A stretch of 64,000 bases of DNA. Source: Limnohabitans sp. Rim8 (GTDB lineage Bacteria; Pseudomonadota; Gammaproteobacteria; Burkholderiales; Burkholderiaceae_C). The translations under genes were made by a program, and so were the position numbers. Below, in pieces: positions 16,643-25,241 of the stretch; positions within the stretch are counted from its first letter, which is position 1; the number at the start of each line of letters is the position of its first letter. The notes under the pieces are model-generated. The model saw only the letters and a list, made by a program, of their open reading frames with translations. It ran no database searches and had not been told where the DNA came from. Where the stretch lies: assembly GCA_945901045.1 (NCBI GenBank), contig CAMDKK010000012.1, positions 1 to 64,000 of the forward strand, read 5' to 3'.

Positions 16643-18181
16643 TTAAATTAAAAAATTGACATCGTCATCAATTGGGAAAATAGGCCGAGGCATTTTTGTC
16701 CACGGTAATGATTTCAAATTTGGAGAAGTCAATCCCAGACAGTCTACATCTAGCATTCGATTTGCAGGTGCAAATTCTGGAAATGCAGTTCGGTAATGAC
16801 CGCGACTTTTAGCAACCAAAATTCGCACGCTCTTCATATCGACATCAAGTGCATCCAATTGTGCAGGGTCTATCAATTGTTGCCGATTGGAAATAATAAC
16901 GACACGAACTTCACCAATCTCTGATAAAGCCGAAAGTCCCATTTCTTTTGCTGAACCTTTCAAAAGGCCGCGTCGGCCTGCGAAATGTCCATCAGACAAA
17001 GCGATTACCTTGGCTTGTCCGCTGTAGGGGAGTGCAATGAGGTCCGAATTGTGGCGATTGAATTGTGCGACGAAATCCTGACCCACCGAGGTGGTGCGCC
17101 TCTTGTGCCAAAGCCGGATCGGTGATGAGGGCAATCAGAACAGACCTGGCGTTGGCTTCAATCAATGCTTTTAACAAAGTCGTGGTGTTGCCCCCGCCAC
17201 CACCACCGGGGTTATCGCCTATATCAGACAAAATCAGCGCAGGCCCTGTGGAATCAGTCGCTACAGCAGCTAGGACCGCGTCACTTAAGGATGTCAGCTT
17301 AGACACAAATCGCGATCGGGATTGCCATACTTGTTGAGCCAATTTTTTGGCTACTTTTTCTGCTTTAGCGCGTTGACCCGCTCGTGCTGTGACCATCACG
17401 CCAAAACCACACTTGGTGCAATCGGCAAACGCAAATCCAGTACACATAGACACATTCAAGATGTCGTCATCGTTATAGGTTTGGCCTACCGCAATCAATT
17501 CAGCATAGACCTTGCCAGGCTCCACTGATTGAGAGGTGGCTGGTGGCGTGAAGGGCAGTTTGACCAGAGCGACTTCACCACAACCTTGGGCCAACATGGT
17601 GCGCAGGTGCCCGGCAGACTCTTTCCCGCATTCGCTTAAATCGGTATGCGGATTAGTTTTGTAGGCCACGCCAGCTGACAATGCAGATGTCATCCGGTGA
17701 GACAAGTTGGCGTGCAAATCAAGAACTGCAACCAAAGGAATATCGGGATCCACGATGCGTCTGATGCATTCAAAAAAGATCCCGTCAGGATCATCCTCCT
17801 GGGTCGTCAACGCAGCCCCATGCGATGAAATGAATACCGCATCCAACGGGGCTGCGGCTGACAAACGTGCTTCAATGTCCGCTAAAAATGATGTGAAGTA
17901 TCCGTGTTCGCATGGCCCCCCCAAGGTTGGGCTGCTGCCATGCGAATCGCGACAGGAGTCCATGGACCTGAACGGTTCATTTCTGCTATGAATCCGACAG
18001 TGTCAGGCAGCGTGCGAGGTACTTCACGCTGCAGTTCGGCTTGCAAAGCTTCACCGGCTTTGTCTAATGACTTTGCAAACATGGCCGCCGTGGTCATAGG
18101 CGACCATCGATTGCTTTCAAGAAAAAATCCAAGCATACCCACGCGGGGCGAATTGGCTTCCAACTTCAAGTCAGCCTCCAC
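16643..18181 (-). pseudogene. M81-family (MlrC-type) metallopeptidase, two frameshifts
   Basis: MlrC-type hydrolases open cyclic peptides such as linearised microcystin, and relatives act in unknown catabolic routes. Three consecutive frames together give about 510 codons, the family's size. They are an N-terminal part from a GTG at 18181 (PRVGMLGFFLESNRWSP), a central part with the metal-site motifs SSHGAALTTQ, VLDLHANLSH and YKTNPHTDLSECGK, and a C-terminal part (ALSDGHFAGRRG). The first break is at a run of seven C on the plus strand (17916-17922). The second lies near 17080-17102, where LAQEAHHL must join VGQDFVAQF. Homopolymer slippage, real mutation or sequence error are all possible; as read, no full-length protein is made. 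Confidence 0.85.
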
Positions 18182-18398
18182 GCAAGGCTTGTGGCAATCC
18201 GGTCAAGGCTTGTTGCCAGATGGTTTTTGCTCGTTCAAGGGCTTGATCGTGCCAATTTTGAGTGTCCACTAAAAAAGCATCGCGTACTTGGCGTTTGATG
18301 TGATGAGCCAATGGCGTCTGCAAATCGCCATTTTGATGCAACCAGTTATCTGCCAGCAAGGCAAAGATGAGCTCTTTTTTGTTGATGCCGACATCCAT
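18171..18398 (-). CDS. Small protein of unknown function upstream of the M81 gene
   Basis: The product has 75 residues from ATG at 18398; the frame is open upstream to about 18478 without another good start. It is charged and mostly helical in appearance (DVGINKKELIFALLADNW, then HIKRQVRDAFLVDTQNW and ALTGLPQALRGG). The stop lies inside the putative GTG start region of the M81 gene, so translational coupling is likely if both are real. I do not recognise the family. It could also be the tail of a longer gene whose start has been lost. Confidence 0.45.
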   Translation of the reverse strand: MDVGINKKELIFALLADNWLHQNGDLQTPLAHHIKRQVRDAFLVDTQNWHDQALERAKTIWQQALTGLPQALRGG

Positions 18399-18493
18399 CT
18401 GAGCACCTTGAAATTGGTAGGCAAGGTCAGTCGCATGAAGATGCTTGTACTTGAAAAGTTTGAGTTTCAGTTCGGCAGGCTGCTCACGCTACT

Positions 18494-18536
18494 AAGCCCT
18501 TAAGCGCTTCCTAAAAACGCGCTGTAGGGCTTTTTT
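18494..18536 (+). terminator. Intrinsic terminator-like hairpin
   Basis: AAGCCCT (18494-18500) pairs with AGGGCTT (from 18525), with further GCGC pairing inside, and a run of T follows directly. It reads as a rho-independent terminator on the plus strand. No plus-strand gene ends just before it, so it may be left from a lost gene, or it may insulate the zinc-ribbon gene at 18597 from antisense transcription. Confidence 0.6.
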
Positions 18537-18596
18537 GATGTCCGCGTGTTTGCTAAGTAGAACAAGTAAACTGCTGCAACAAAATAGAATGGGCAG

Positions 18597-18827
18597 ATGG
18601 CACAAGATAAAACCACCAAGCTAGCGCCAGAAGGCCTTCGCTACAAATCCAAAAAGAGTGGCTCCCCATTTGCTGCGCAAAGCTCAATCAATTCGTTGAG
18701 TTGTTTGAAGTGTGGCAAGCACAAACCTCGTGCCGAGGGCTCTTTTAAAAGGCTCCTTGGTCAAAGCATGTTTATTTGCGCTGATTGTTTGGCAACTAAA
18801 ACACCATCGCTGACAGACAAAAAATAG
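18597..18827 (+). CDS. Small zinc-ribbon-like protein
   Basis: The 76-residue protein has a basic N-terminal half and two Cys-x-x-Cys knuckles, CLKCGKH and CADC, about 25 residues apart (SFKRLLGQSMFI between them). This spacing suits a single zinc ribbon. It resembles small conserved hypothetical proteins of Burkholderiales with unknown role. The start ATG at 18597 has only a weak GGGCAG-like ribosome site. It stands alone between a terminator and a long gap. Confidence 0.6.
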   Translation: MAQDKTTKLAPEGLRYKSKKSGSPFAAQSSINSLSCLKCGKHKPRAEGSFKRLLGQSMFICADCLATKTPSLTDKK

Positions 18828-19366
18828 ATTGGCGCAGAAATTCAGCCAACGCAAAAGAGTCCCATTTTGGGCTTGCCTCGATTGGTAAACCGCCTTCTCG
18901 AACTCATATTACAAAGGCAAGGATTATGAGTCTGAAAATGGAAAAAATTGTGTTCGGTAAACACCTGCCAGGCCATTTCAGGCCATTTGTCTGGTCAACC
19001 CGGCAATAGAAGTTAACCAAACCTGCCCATATCATTTTGCCAGCAGGGCGACCAGTAAGAGCCTCTTCATGGTTGATTTGGGAAGCCAAACGCCAGCTCT
19101 TTTGTTGTCCTGGGAAAAACTCAGCGTCGTTAGTCAATGGAATAGCCGCCTTGAGGTTGTAGACCTGGCAGTCACCCATCTGGTTGACTCCTAAAGAGGC
19201 AACGCTTTCAGGGTTCGTTATCGGGTGGAAAATGTGGTTTTAGGCATAAAACACAGTTTTTTTGAACCGTAATCGCGGTCACGACAGGTATAGCGCAAAT
19301 GGTTTGTTGTGGCCAGCATAATTTGTCTATGGACTTTTCACTTTCCGCACCTGATGTATCTGTCTA
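18828..19366. other. Gene-poor stretch
   Basis: There is no supported gene. A minus-strand frame of 91 codons (18904-19179) has no family features and ends in a hydrophobic tail of phenylalanine and isoleucine that looks non-coding. I see no RNA gene or clear terminator. Confidence 0.4.
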
Positions 19367-20245
19367 TTACCTCCCGGGTCTTTGCGCCAGAAACGCCAGC
19401 ATTTTTTCAGCGAAGTCCTGCGGGTACTCAAAGTAGGGCAGCGCGCCGGAGTCGAATACTGTGAATTGCCAATTGGCGTGTGTGGCAAAGCGTGCTTTGC
19501 CCCGGAAGTCGACAAAATCACCACGCACGCCGTGGCTCATCCAGACCGGCAGGCGCAGTTGGTCGTAGATCGTTGTGATGTCGGCGCCGAACATCTGCGC
19601 CGATAAAAAGCACAAGGGTGCGTGCTCTGCGCCGTGTTCTTGCGTGGTCCAAAGGGCATAGTCGAACATCGTTTCATCAATGGCGCGCGAACCCCAAGTC
19701 TTGTTCAGAAAATAACGGATCACGCCCGGTCGGGTGAGGGCTTTGAACAGAGCGCGTCCCCAACCGGGGCCTTTCAATATCGCCAATAACCAGTCCTGGC
19801 CGTAGGTGCTGCCCTGGGGTCCCTGCCGCAGCCGCATGCCGCTAAACCCGGTAGGACTGACCAGCGACAGGGTTCTGAACGTCGCCGGCTGTTCAACCGC
19901 CGCGCGCGCCAGAAACTCACACGACAGGGATGCGGCGAAGGCATCTATGGCCTGTTCTGGGTGTTGTGTGCGGATGTAGGCAGCCAAGTCCAGGATCGCG
20001 TCGGTCATTAGGCGCGGCGTGTACAGGCGATCAGTGCGCTCGGAGGTCCCGTAGCCGGGCAAGTCAATGGCGTAGACAGTGCGGTGCTGACCCATGCGCT
20101 CAAAAACCGTCCGCACCTCGGCCGCGCTGGCAGAAGCGTTCACGGTATGCACCAGCAGCAGGGGCCAGCCTTGTCCTGTGACATACGCGCTCAGGCCCCC
20201 AGTCTTACTGGGAATGTCTTGGAGGAGGCCGCTAAGTGCTTGCAT
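19367..20245 (-). CDS. Alpha/beta-hydrolase fold protein
   Basis: This protein of about 292 residues has the usual alpha/beta-hydrolase layout. An early strand-turn GQGWPLLLVHTVNAS stands where the oxyanion HG motif normally sits, then YAIDLPGYGTSER. The nucleophile elbow AFAASLSCEFLARAA has Ser in an AxSxS context rather than GxSxG, followed by LPVWMSHGVRGDFVDF. The usual catalytic His near the C-terminus is not obvious, so catalysis is uncertain. The start is placed at the ATG at 20245; a TTG at 20278 would add eleven residues rich in lysine. Its GC content is visibly higher than that of the flanking gaps. Confidence 0.75.
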   Translation of the reverse strand: MQALSGLLQDIPSKTGGLSAYVTGQGWPLLLVHTVNASASAAEVRTVFERMGQHRTVYAIDLPGYGTSERTDRLYTPRLMTDAILDLAAYIRTQHPEQAIDAFAASLSCEFLARAAVEQPATFRTLSLVSPTGFSGMRLRQGPQGSTYGQDWLLAILKGPGWGRALFKALTRPGVIRYFLNKTWGSRAIDETMFDYALWTTQEHGAEHAPLCFLSAQMFGADITTIYDQLRLPVWMSHGVRGDFVDFRGKARFATHANWQFTVFDSGALPYFEYPQDFAEKMLAFLAQRPGR

Positions 20246-20660
20246 GGCTTTGGATCGCCCCTTTTTTTTGGTAGCCAATGGGTTTAATTCTAAACACGTT
20301 TTCCTTGAGTATTTGAAAGTTTCTTATAGCAGTGCTCTTCAGATTCGGACGGTGAATCCACGCAGTCCCTTTAGTCAGCGCGGCCATACCTGCACTACTG
20401 CCTTTGTCAATCAATACGGGCTTGTCGGATTAAATCAGGTACATGATGGAAAAGCTTAGACGCAGTTGAACGATCTCTGTTTGCAAAGCGGATTCTGAGG
20501 CTAAAGCGCAAGAACCCATCCCTGCAATCACCATGCAATCCATAAGAAAATCTTGCCGAATATCTTTCTGTGAAATCATTTTTAACCTCAGAAATGTAGT
20601 GAACAGTGTATTCAACAATCGAACAAGTAAACACTGTCAATATCGTCCAAACATCAAAGC
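20246..20660. other. Gene-free stretch upstream of the IS1595 remnant
   Basis: No credible coding region. Codon content is irregular and several short frames lack recognisable features. It may be degraded mobile-element DNA joined to the transposase tail that follows. Confidence 0.4.
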
Positions 20661-20927
20661 ACCGTGGTCGCAGGACGCAAACCCAAAGAGCTGCCGCAGT
20701 TGCAGTGGATCAGCACCGTGCTGGTGAACTTGAACACCGGTCGTGGTGGCAGTGATTACGGGTTTGGCTTTCGTAAATACGCAGAGCAGTAACTGGGTGC
20801 CTTTGCGTACCGGTTCAACCTTCGATTCGACCACAGAACGCTGCCCCAACGTTTGCTGGTTGTAGCGCTGCAGTGCGGCCTACTCCCGCAGTGGTCGATT
20901 CGGTTGGTGGCTGACGTTCATTGCTAA
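20661..20927 (+). pseudogene. IS1595-family (ISXO2-like) transposase, C-terminal remnant
   Basis: One frame from 20661 reads GRKPKELPQLQWISTVLVN, then LNTGRGGSDYGFGFRKYAEQ, and after an in-frame TAA (20790-20792) continues LGAFAYRFNLRFDHRTLPQR to a stop at 20925-20927. The blocks around NLKTxxGGxYHxFxFRKYAxRYLGAFxYRFNRRFD are typical of the end of ISXO2-like DDE transposases. The TAA replaces the residue before LGAF. The N-terminal two thirds are absent, so the copy cannot move. Confidence 0.75.
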
Positions 20928-20991
20928 TCAGGAAACTAATTTCATAACCATATCACTTTTGTACAACTTAGAATTTTCAGGAAGCAGCTAA

Positions 20992-21009
20992 CTCAATGAA
21001 TTCATTGAG
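20992..21009. repeat. Perfect 18-bp palindrome
   Basis: CTCAATGAATTCATTGAG is fully self-complementary, centred on an EcoRI-like GAATTC. It lies between the IS1595 remnant and the tRNA-like fragment, just after GCAGCTAACT, which resembles the start of a tRNA. It may be a recombination scar or a protein site. Confidence 0.6.
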
Positions 21010-21026
21010 GAAAGTAGTGGCCTGAG

Positions 21027-21077
21027 GGAGTCTTCACACTGCAGGGGTCACAAGTTTGAAACTTGTACTGCCCACCA
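21027..21077 (+). pseudogene. 3' part of a tRNA-Val(CAC)-like gene
   Basis: The stretch has an anticodon-loop-like TTCACAC (anticodon CAC), a variable region, and a complete T arm: ACAAG and CTTGT form five base pairs round the loop TTTGAAA. Then come the acceptor strand ACTGCCC and an encoded ACCA ending at 21077. The 5' half is missing or displaced: the upstream GCAGCTAACTCA resembles a tRNA start, but about 20 extra bases including a palindrome separate the two parts, and the anticodon stem does not pair. Such 3' tRNA ends are typical attachment-site leftovers of integrating elements. Confidence 0.55.
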
Positions 21078-21363
21078 CAGTTCCAATTCCTGAAGACTGT
21101 CAATGCCTTAGTGAGTTTTCAGGATTTAATTTTTACAAATTCTCTGTATGCTTGCCTAGGAAGCATTTTTTTATCAAAATATTTTTTCATTCTTCAATTC
21201 CTTATTGATGAAAAAAATGAATTGATTGAGTTTAAAAATATCAATATGCTCATGCTACGTGAGCAAGGACGCAGGCTGTCAGTTGGGTATGCTGGGGTCT
21301 ATTTTTAGGATTTTGCTTTTCGAGCATGTCTCTTTTTTGTCCAATGTCTGATAATTGGTGTCT

Positions 21364-22260
21364 ATGATGCAAGCACTTAAAAGAATTCATGCTGGGGTAC
21401 TTGAGATTTCCTACGAAGAATCCGGACCGCAAGATGGACAAGCTGTATTTCTAATGCATGGCTTTCCCTACGACATTCATGCTTATGCTGAAGTCTCGCC
21501 CATTCTGGCCGCCGCTGGTTGCCGTGTCATCGTGCCTTATCTTCGTGGTTTTGGTGCTACTCGATTTTTAAGTGCAGAAACGCCACGTTCTGGAGAGCAG
21601 GCTGCTCTTGGTGCAGATTTATTGGCCTTGATGGATGCCTTGGGGATTCCGCACGCAGTGTTGGCTGGATATGACTGGGGCGGTCGAGCGGCCTGTGTCG
21701 TAGCAGCGCTTTGGCCTGAACGTTGTGCGGGACTTGTGTCTTTTAACAGCTATAACGTCCAAAATATTGCTCGATCGATGGTGCCAGATGCCCCGGAGAG
21801 CGAGCACATGCTTTGGTATCAGTATTATTTTCACAGTGAGCGTGGTCGTGCTGGCCTGGAAAAAGACAGGCGAGCGGTGACTCGCTTGTTGTGGAAGCAG
21901 TGGTCTCCTACCTGGAGCTTCAGCCAGGAAGAATTTGAGCGAAGTGCAGCGGCGTTTGACAACCCCGATTTTGTTGAGGTTGTGATTCAGTCTTACCGCC
22001 ACCGCTTTGCTTTGGCTGCGGGTGACCCTGCTTATTTAGAGATTGAGGAGCGACTGGCGGCGCAGCCGCCGATCTCCGTCCCCGCTATTACTTTTGATGG
22101 CGCAGACGATGGTGTGCGAGCACCATCGCCAGCGCTGGCTTGTGCGAATAAATTCACCGGGGCGCGCTCACATCGGGTTGTGCCTGGTGTTGGCCACAAC
22201 ATGCCGCAGGAAGTACCAGCGGTATTTGCTGCTGCCGTGCTTGAGCTGGTGGGGACTTAG
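21364..22260 (+). CDS. Alpha/beta hydrolase, epoxide hydrolase / haloalkane dehalogenase-like
   Basis: This protein of about 298 residues has an oxyanion segment FLMHGFPYD near residues 28-36 and a nucleophile elbow AGYDWGGRAACV with Asp as nucleophile. Asp points to epoxide hydrolases and haloalkane dehalogenases rather than serine esterases. A later acid is in FDGADDGV and the catalytic His in GVGHNMPQE. It is soluble, with no signal sequence. Two adjacent ATGs (21364, 21367) are possible starts; a TTG at 21355 is less likely. It stands alone on the plus strand before the IHF-like debris. Confidence 0.82.
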   Translation: MMQALKRIHAGVLEISYEESGPQDGQAVFLMHGFPYDIHAYAEVSPILAAAGCRVIVPYLRGFGATRFLSAETPRSGEQAALGADLLALMDALGIPHAVLAGYDWGGRAACVVAALWPERCAGLVSFNSYNVQNIARSMVPDAPESEHMLWYQYYFHSERGRAGLEKDRRAVTRLLWKQWSPTWSFSQEEFERSAAAFDNPDFVEVVIQSYRHRFALAAGDPAYLEIEERLAAQPPISVPAITFDGADDGVRAPSPALACANKFTGARSHRVVPGVGHNMPQEVPAVFAAAVLELVGT

Positions 22261-22473
22261 AAAATTTGGACAAAGTGTTGAACCATTCGATGGCACTTAG
22301 AAACTTGCTTAGGGTCACCGGGATCACATACCACTTTAAGACTGTTATTTTGCTAAGCAATTAGCATGTGAATGGTGCTTTTATCTTACGAGGTGATCAT
22401 TGCTATCTGTTCAAATTGTCTTCGGCTTACAAGCCATAAGCTTCTTTTAAACCATGCCAGAGCCACTGGCTTG

Positions 22474-22626
22474 GGCCATGATGTCAAGATTTCAGGATTT
22501 GGAAACTTTGAAGTTCGAGCGAAAGTACCCCGTCCCGGTCGTCATCCAAAGACCGTAGAAGCTGTGACCATACCGCCAAGCTGCTTCATCACTTTTAAGC
22601 CTACGGTCACACTGCGTGGGAAAATA
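22474..22626 (+). pseudogene. Fragment of an IHF/HU-family DNA-binding protein gene
   Basis: In the same frame as the GST that follows, this stretch encodes VKISGFGNFEVRAKVPRPGR and then HPKTVEAVTIPPSCFITFKP. It closely follows the IHF/HU arm region (VKLSGFGNF..R.K..RPGRNPKTGE.I.I.....VTF). The conserved GRNP is GRHP and the basic ARR is PSC, so the arm has degenerated. The N-terminal helices are not recognisable upstream. It is a gene fragment, most likely brought in by recombination, and it leads without a stop into the spacer before the GST start. Confidence 0.75.
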
Positions 22627-22662
22627 CACCCATACAGCATTTTTTTTGATCTGGAGATTGAT

Positions 22663-23304
22663 ATGTTGACGATTCATCACCTTGGAAAATCGCAATCTGA
22701 GCGGATAGTCTGGCTATGCGAAGAGTTGGACGTCCCCTATGAGCTGAAGATTCACGACAGAGATTCCATGACCATGTTGTCACCGCCTGCACTGAGAGAG
22801 CTTCACCCATTAGGTGCTGCGCCGGTGATTTGTGATGGTGACCTTGTGCTTGCTGAATCCGCTGCCATTGTTGAGTACATCATCAACATCCATGGTGAGG
22901 GACGGCTTGCCCTTGGCCCGAATCATAAAAACTACACAGACTATCTGTATTGGTTTCATTTTTCTAATGGAAATTTGCAGCCAGTATTTGGCAGAAATAT
23001 GATGCTCACTAGAGCTAATTTGGCACCCGACAACGCGATATTATTATCCACCCAAGGGCGTCTGACGAGAGTCTTAACTCTTTTGAACGACAGATTAGAA
23101 AACAATGATTATTTGGCCGGGCAAGAATTTACGGCTGCAGACATCATGAGCGTGTTCTCCCTCACAACCATGCGCTATTTCTTTCATTGGGATTTGAGCC
23201 TATATGGAAATATTCTCAAATACTTGAAGCGAATTTCCGATCGACCAGCTTATCAAAGGGCTATGAGGAAAGCGGACTTCAACATGCCTTTGCTATTGAC
23301 TTAA
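22663..23304 (+). CDS. Glutathione S-transferase family protein
   Basis: The 213-residue protein begins at ATG 22663 behind a GGAGATTG ribosome site. The thioredoxin-like domain is residues 1-78 (MLTIHHLGKSQSERIVWLCE ... LGAAPVICDGDLVLAESAAIVEYI), with Ser in the glutathione-activating KSQSER position. The helical C-terminal domain includes the N-capping FTAADIMSVF. The reading frame is open for 97 codons upstream through the IHF-like fragment, but the ribosome site and normal GST length support the internal start. It probably conjugates or reduces an electrophile for the surrounding catabolic genes. Confidence 0.88.
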   Translation: MLTIHHLGKSQSERIVWLCEELDVPYELKIHDRDSMTMLSPPALRELHPLGAAPVICDGDLVLAESAAIVEYIINIHGEGRLALGPNHKNYTDYLYWFHFSNGNLQPVFGRNMMLTRANLAPDNAILLSTQGRLTRVLTLLNDRLENNDYLAGQEFTAADIMSVFSLTTMRYFFHWDLSLYGNILKYLKRISDRPAYQRAMRKADFNMPLLLT

Positions 23305-23688
23305 TTGCCTTACGGGTGCTGCATTGGGAGCTTTGTTTAATGCTTACAAAAGGCGGCGCAGCGATGGGCAGTGAAGATTAGGGCAGTGTTGATGTCCGAT
23401 TGCCGTGTGACAGAGGCCGCCTGCAGATTTAGTTGCCGCAACGATTTCTAAAGTCCACAAACAGTCTTAATCCGAAAAGCCCGTAACAACAGCGAATTTT
23501 GAAAAGCGGCCATGCGATTTCTCGCAAAGCAGTTTTCTATATTAGAGTGAACCTGCCCCAAAACCGAATCCGCTTATCGATTTGGGCTTTTCTGTTGTTT
23601 GTTCCCTTCGAATCATTTTTGCACCGTAAACTTCTTGATCGTTATGTCTTGAGATGCTAAAAAATTTTCTTGTGGCAACATATTGAGC
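23305..23688. other. Gene-free stretch
   Basis: No supported gene or RNA. The AT-rich part from about 23600 probably contains the promoter of the GntR regulator; I cannot fix its boxes. Confidence 0.4.
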
Positions 23689-24375
23689 ATGACCACTCGA
23701 TCCCGTGCACTCACCAAATCGCCAACGCACAGCAAAGTGCCAATGTCACTCAACGAGGAAGCCTATCTCTGTATTGAGGAGATGATTGTGACGCTAGTGC
23801 TTGCGCCAGGCAGCGTGGTGTCGGAAGCCATGCTCAGCGAGCGTATCGGCATTGGGCACACGCCAATTCGTGAGGCCTTACAGCGCCTAGGGCGCGAACA
23901 CTTGGTTCAGATTTTGCCTCGTCGTGGTGTGGTGGTTACAGCCATTGATGTTGGCCATCAGCTTCAGATTCTTGAGACACGGCGAGAGCTCGACCGCCTT
24001 ATTGCTCGTTCTGCTGCTGCGCGCGCAACAATGACCGAACGCGAGGCCATGACTGCTATTGCACAGAGCATGGAGGCTGCAGTTAAGGCTGGCGACTTTG
24101 TAGCTTTCTTGCGGTGTGACAACGAAATGAATCGGCAGTCTTCTCTTAGCGCCCGAAACAACGTTGCAGCAGCGGCTGTGGCAGCACTTCACGCTGCCTC
24201 CCGGCGCTTCTGGTTCTATCACCACGAAGGACGTGAGATCACAACACTGCGTCTGCACGTAGCACTGGCTCGAGCGATGGCCGCTGGCAAACCTGAAAAG
24301 GCTGCCGAGGCCAGCGATCGATTGATTGATGACCTTTTTGATTTCACCCACGGCACCCTAATCACCCGCACTTGA
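23689..24375 (+). CDS. GntR-family transcriptional regulator (FadR/FCD subfamily)
   Basis: The N-terminal winged helix lies at about residues 20-85 (LAPGSVVSEAMLSERIGIGH, TPIREALQRLGREHLVQILP, RRGVVVTAI). An all-helical FCD effector domain of about 130 residues follows (QILETRRELDRLIARSAAAR; metal or ligand residues not all evident). The start is placed at ATG 23689 (TTGAGCATGACC). Such regulators usually repress a neighbouring catabolic operon until its acid substrate binds. The PhyH gene starts 52 bp downstream on the same strand and is the likely target. Confidence 0.88.
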   Translation: MTTRSRALTKSPTHSKVPMSLNEEAYLCIEEMIVTLVLAPGSVVSEAMLSERIGIGHTPIREALQRLGREHLVQILPRRGVVVTAIDVGHQLQILETRRELDRLIARSAAARATMTEREAMTAIAQSMEAAVKAGDFVAFLRCDNEMNRQSSLSARNNVAAAAVAALHAASRRFWFYHHEGREITTLRLHVALARAMAAGKPEKAAEASDRLIDDLFDFTHGTLITRT

Positions 24376-24427
24376 CATCTGGCATGCCAGTGACATACCA
24401 TTTGATTCTGTTTTCAGGAGTTTGCCC

Positions 24428-25222
24428 GTGCGTATCACCAATCTTCAGCTAGAGGCCTATAAACGTGACGGCTTCCTCACCCTTGAGGGTCTCTTCTCAT
24501 TGTTAGAAGTTGAAGCCATGAGGGCTGAGCTCGAGCGAATTCAAAAGATCGAAACCGATCACCTGGTCCGTGAGAATGGCAGCAACATTGCTAAGACCAT
24601 TTACAGGGTTCACGAGGCGGATGGACCCACGGCATCCCCTGTATTTCATGCCCTCTCTCGCACTTCGCGGATGCTCGAGCCCGCACAGGACCTGCTTTCA
24701 GAGGAGCTGATCTACATTCATCACACCAAGTGCAACTTGAAGACCGCAATCGACGGTTCGGTGTGGGCGTGGCACCAGGATTACGGTACCTGGAAGCGGG
24801 ACGGCATGCCTGAGGCGCGTCCAATCACGGCACTGGTCATGCTTGATGAGCCTACAGAAATCAATGGCTGTTTGTATTTCATTCCGGGCAGCCACAAAGT
24901 GGGCAGTCTTGAGCCGGAATTCAACGATGCGACGGGCTACAAGTTTTTTGTAACGCCAAAAGACAAGCTTCTGGAAATAATGGCACGCAGCCCAGAACCG
25001 GTAGCAATCAAGGGCAAGCCAGGCACGGTGGTTTTCTTTGACTGCAATCTTCTGCACTCTTCTGGACACAATCTCTCACAGCACGATCGTTGGGCAATTT
25101 ACGTGGTCTACAACCCGGTGACAAATCAATGTCACGACGTACCCAACCCACGTCCTGATTACGTGCGATCGATCAACACGAAGTCAATTGTCAAGGGAAG
25201 CGACAATATTTTTTTCACGTAA
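24428..25222 (+). CDS. Phytanoyl-CoA dioxygenase (PhyH) family protein
   Basis: This Fe(II)/2-oxoglutarate oxygenase has 264 residues. The start is taken as GTG 24428 because AGGAG sits at 24415-24419, eight bases before it. Iron ligands are H116 and D118 (WAWHQDYG) and H210 (LLHSSGHN); R221 (QHDRWAIY) should bind 2-oxoglutarate. The central IPGSHK block is typical of PhyH. The family hydroxylates varied small molecules, including ectoine and CoA esters, and the substrate here is unknown. It follows the GntR gene and precedes the remains of a second PhyH-like gene. Confidence 0.9.
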   Translation: MRITNLQLEAYKRDGFLTLEGLFSLLEVEAMRAELERIQKIETDHLVRENGSNIAKTIYRVHEADGPTASPVFHALSRTSRMLEPAQDLLSEELIYIHHTKCNLKTAIDGSVWAWHQDYGTWKRDGMPEARPITALVMLDEPTEINGCLYFIPGSHKVGSLEPEFNDATGYKFFVTPKDKLLEIMARSPEPVAIKGKPGTVVFFDCNLLHSSGHNLSQHDRWAIYVVYNPVTNQCHDVPNPRPDYVRSINTKSIVKGSDNIFFT

Positions 25223-25241
25223 GCCTGAGCCAGGAGGCCCG

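Noticed and set aside
18288-18503. Plus-strand frame of 71 codons that would end at the terminator-like hairpin
   Set aside because: It is the complement of the small minus-strand gene, lacks family features and has no ribosome site.
18904-19179. Minus-strand frame of 91 codons in the gap after the zinc-ribbon gene
   Set aside because: No recognisable motifs, a non-protein-like hydrophobic tail and no operon context.
20407-20640. Minus-strand frame of 77 codons before the IS1595 remnant
   Set aside because: Irregular codon use and no similarity to known proteins; treated as gene-free.
21063-21308. Plus-strand frame of 81 codons after the tRNA-like fragment
   Set aside because: Very AT-rich with many Phe, Leu and Ile, as expected of non-coding DNA, and overlapping the tRNA 3' end.
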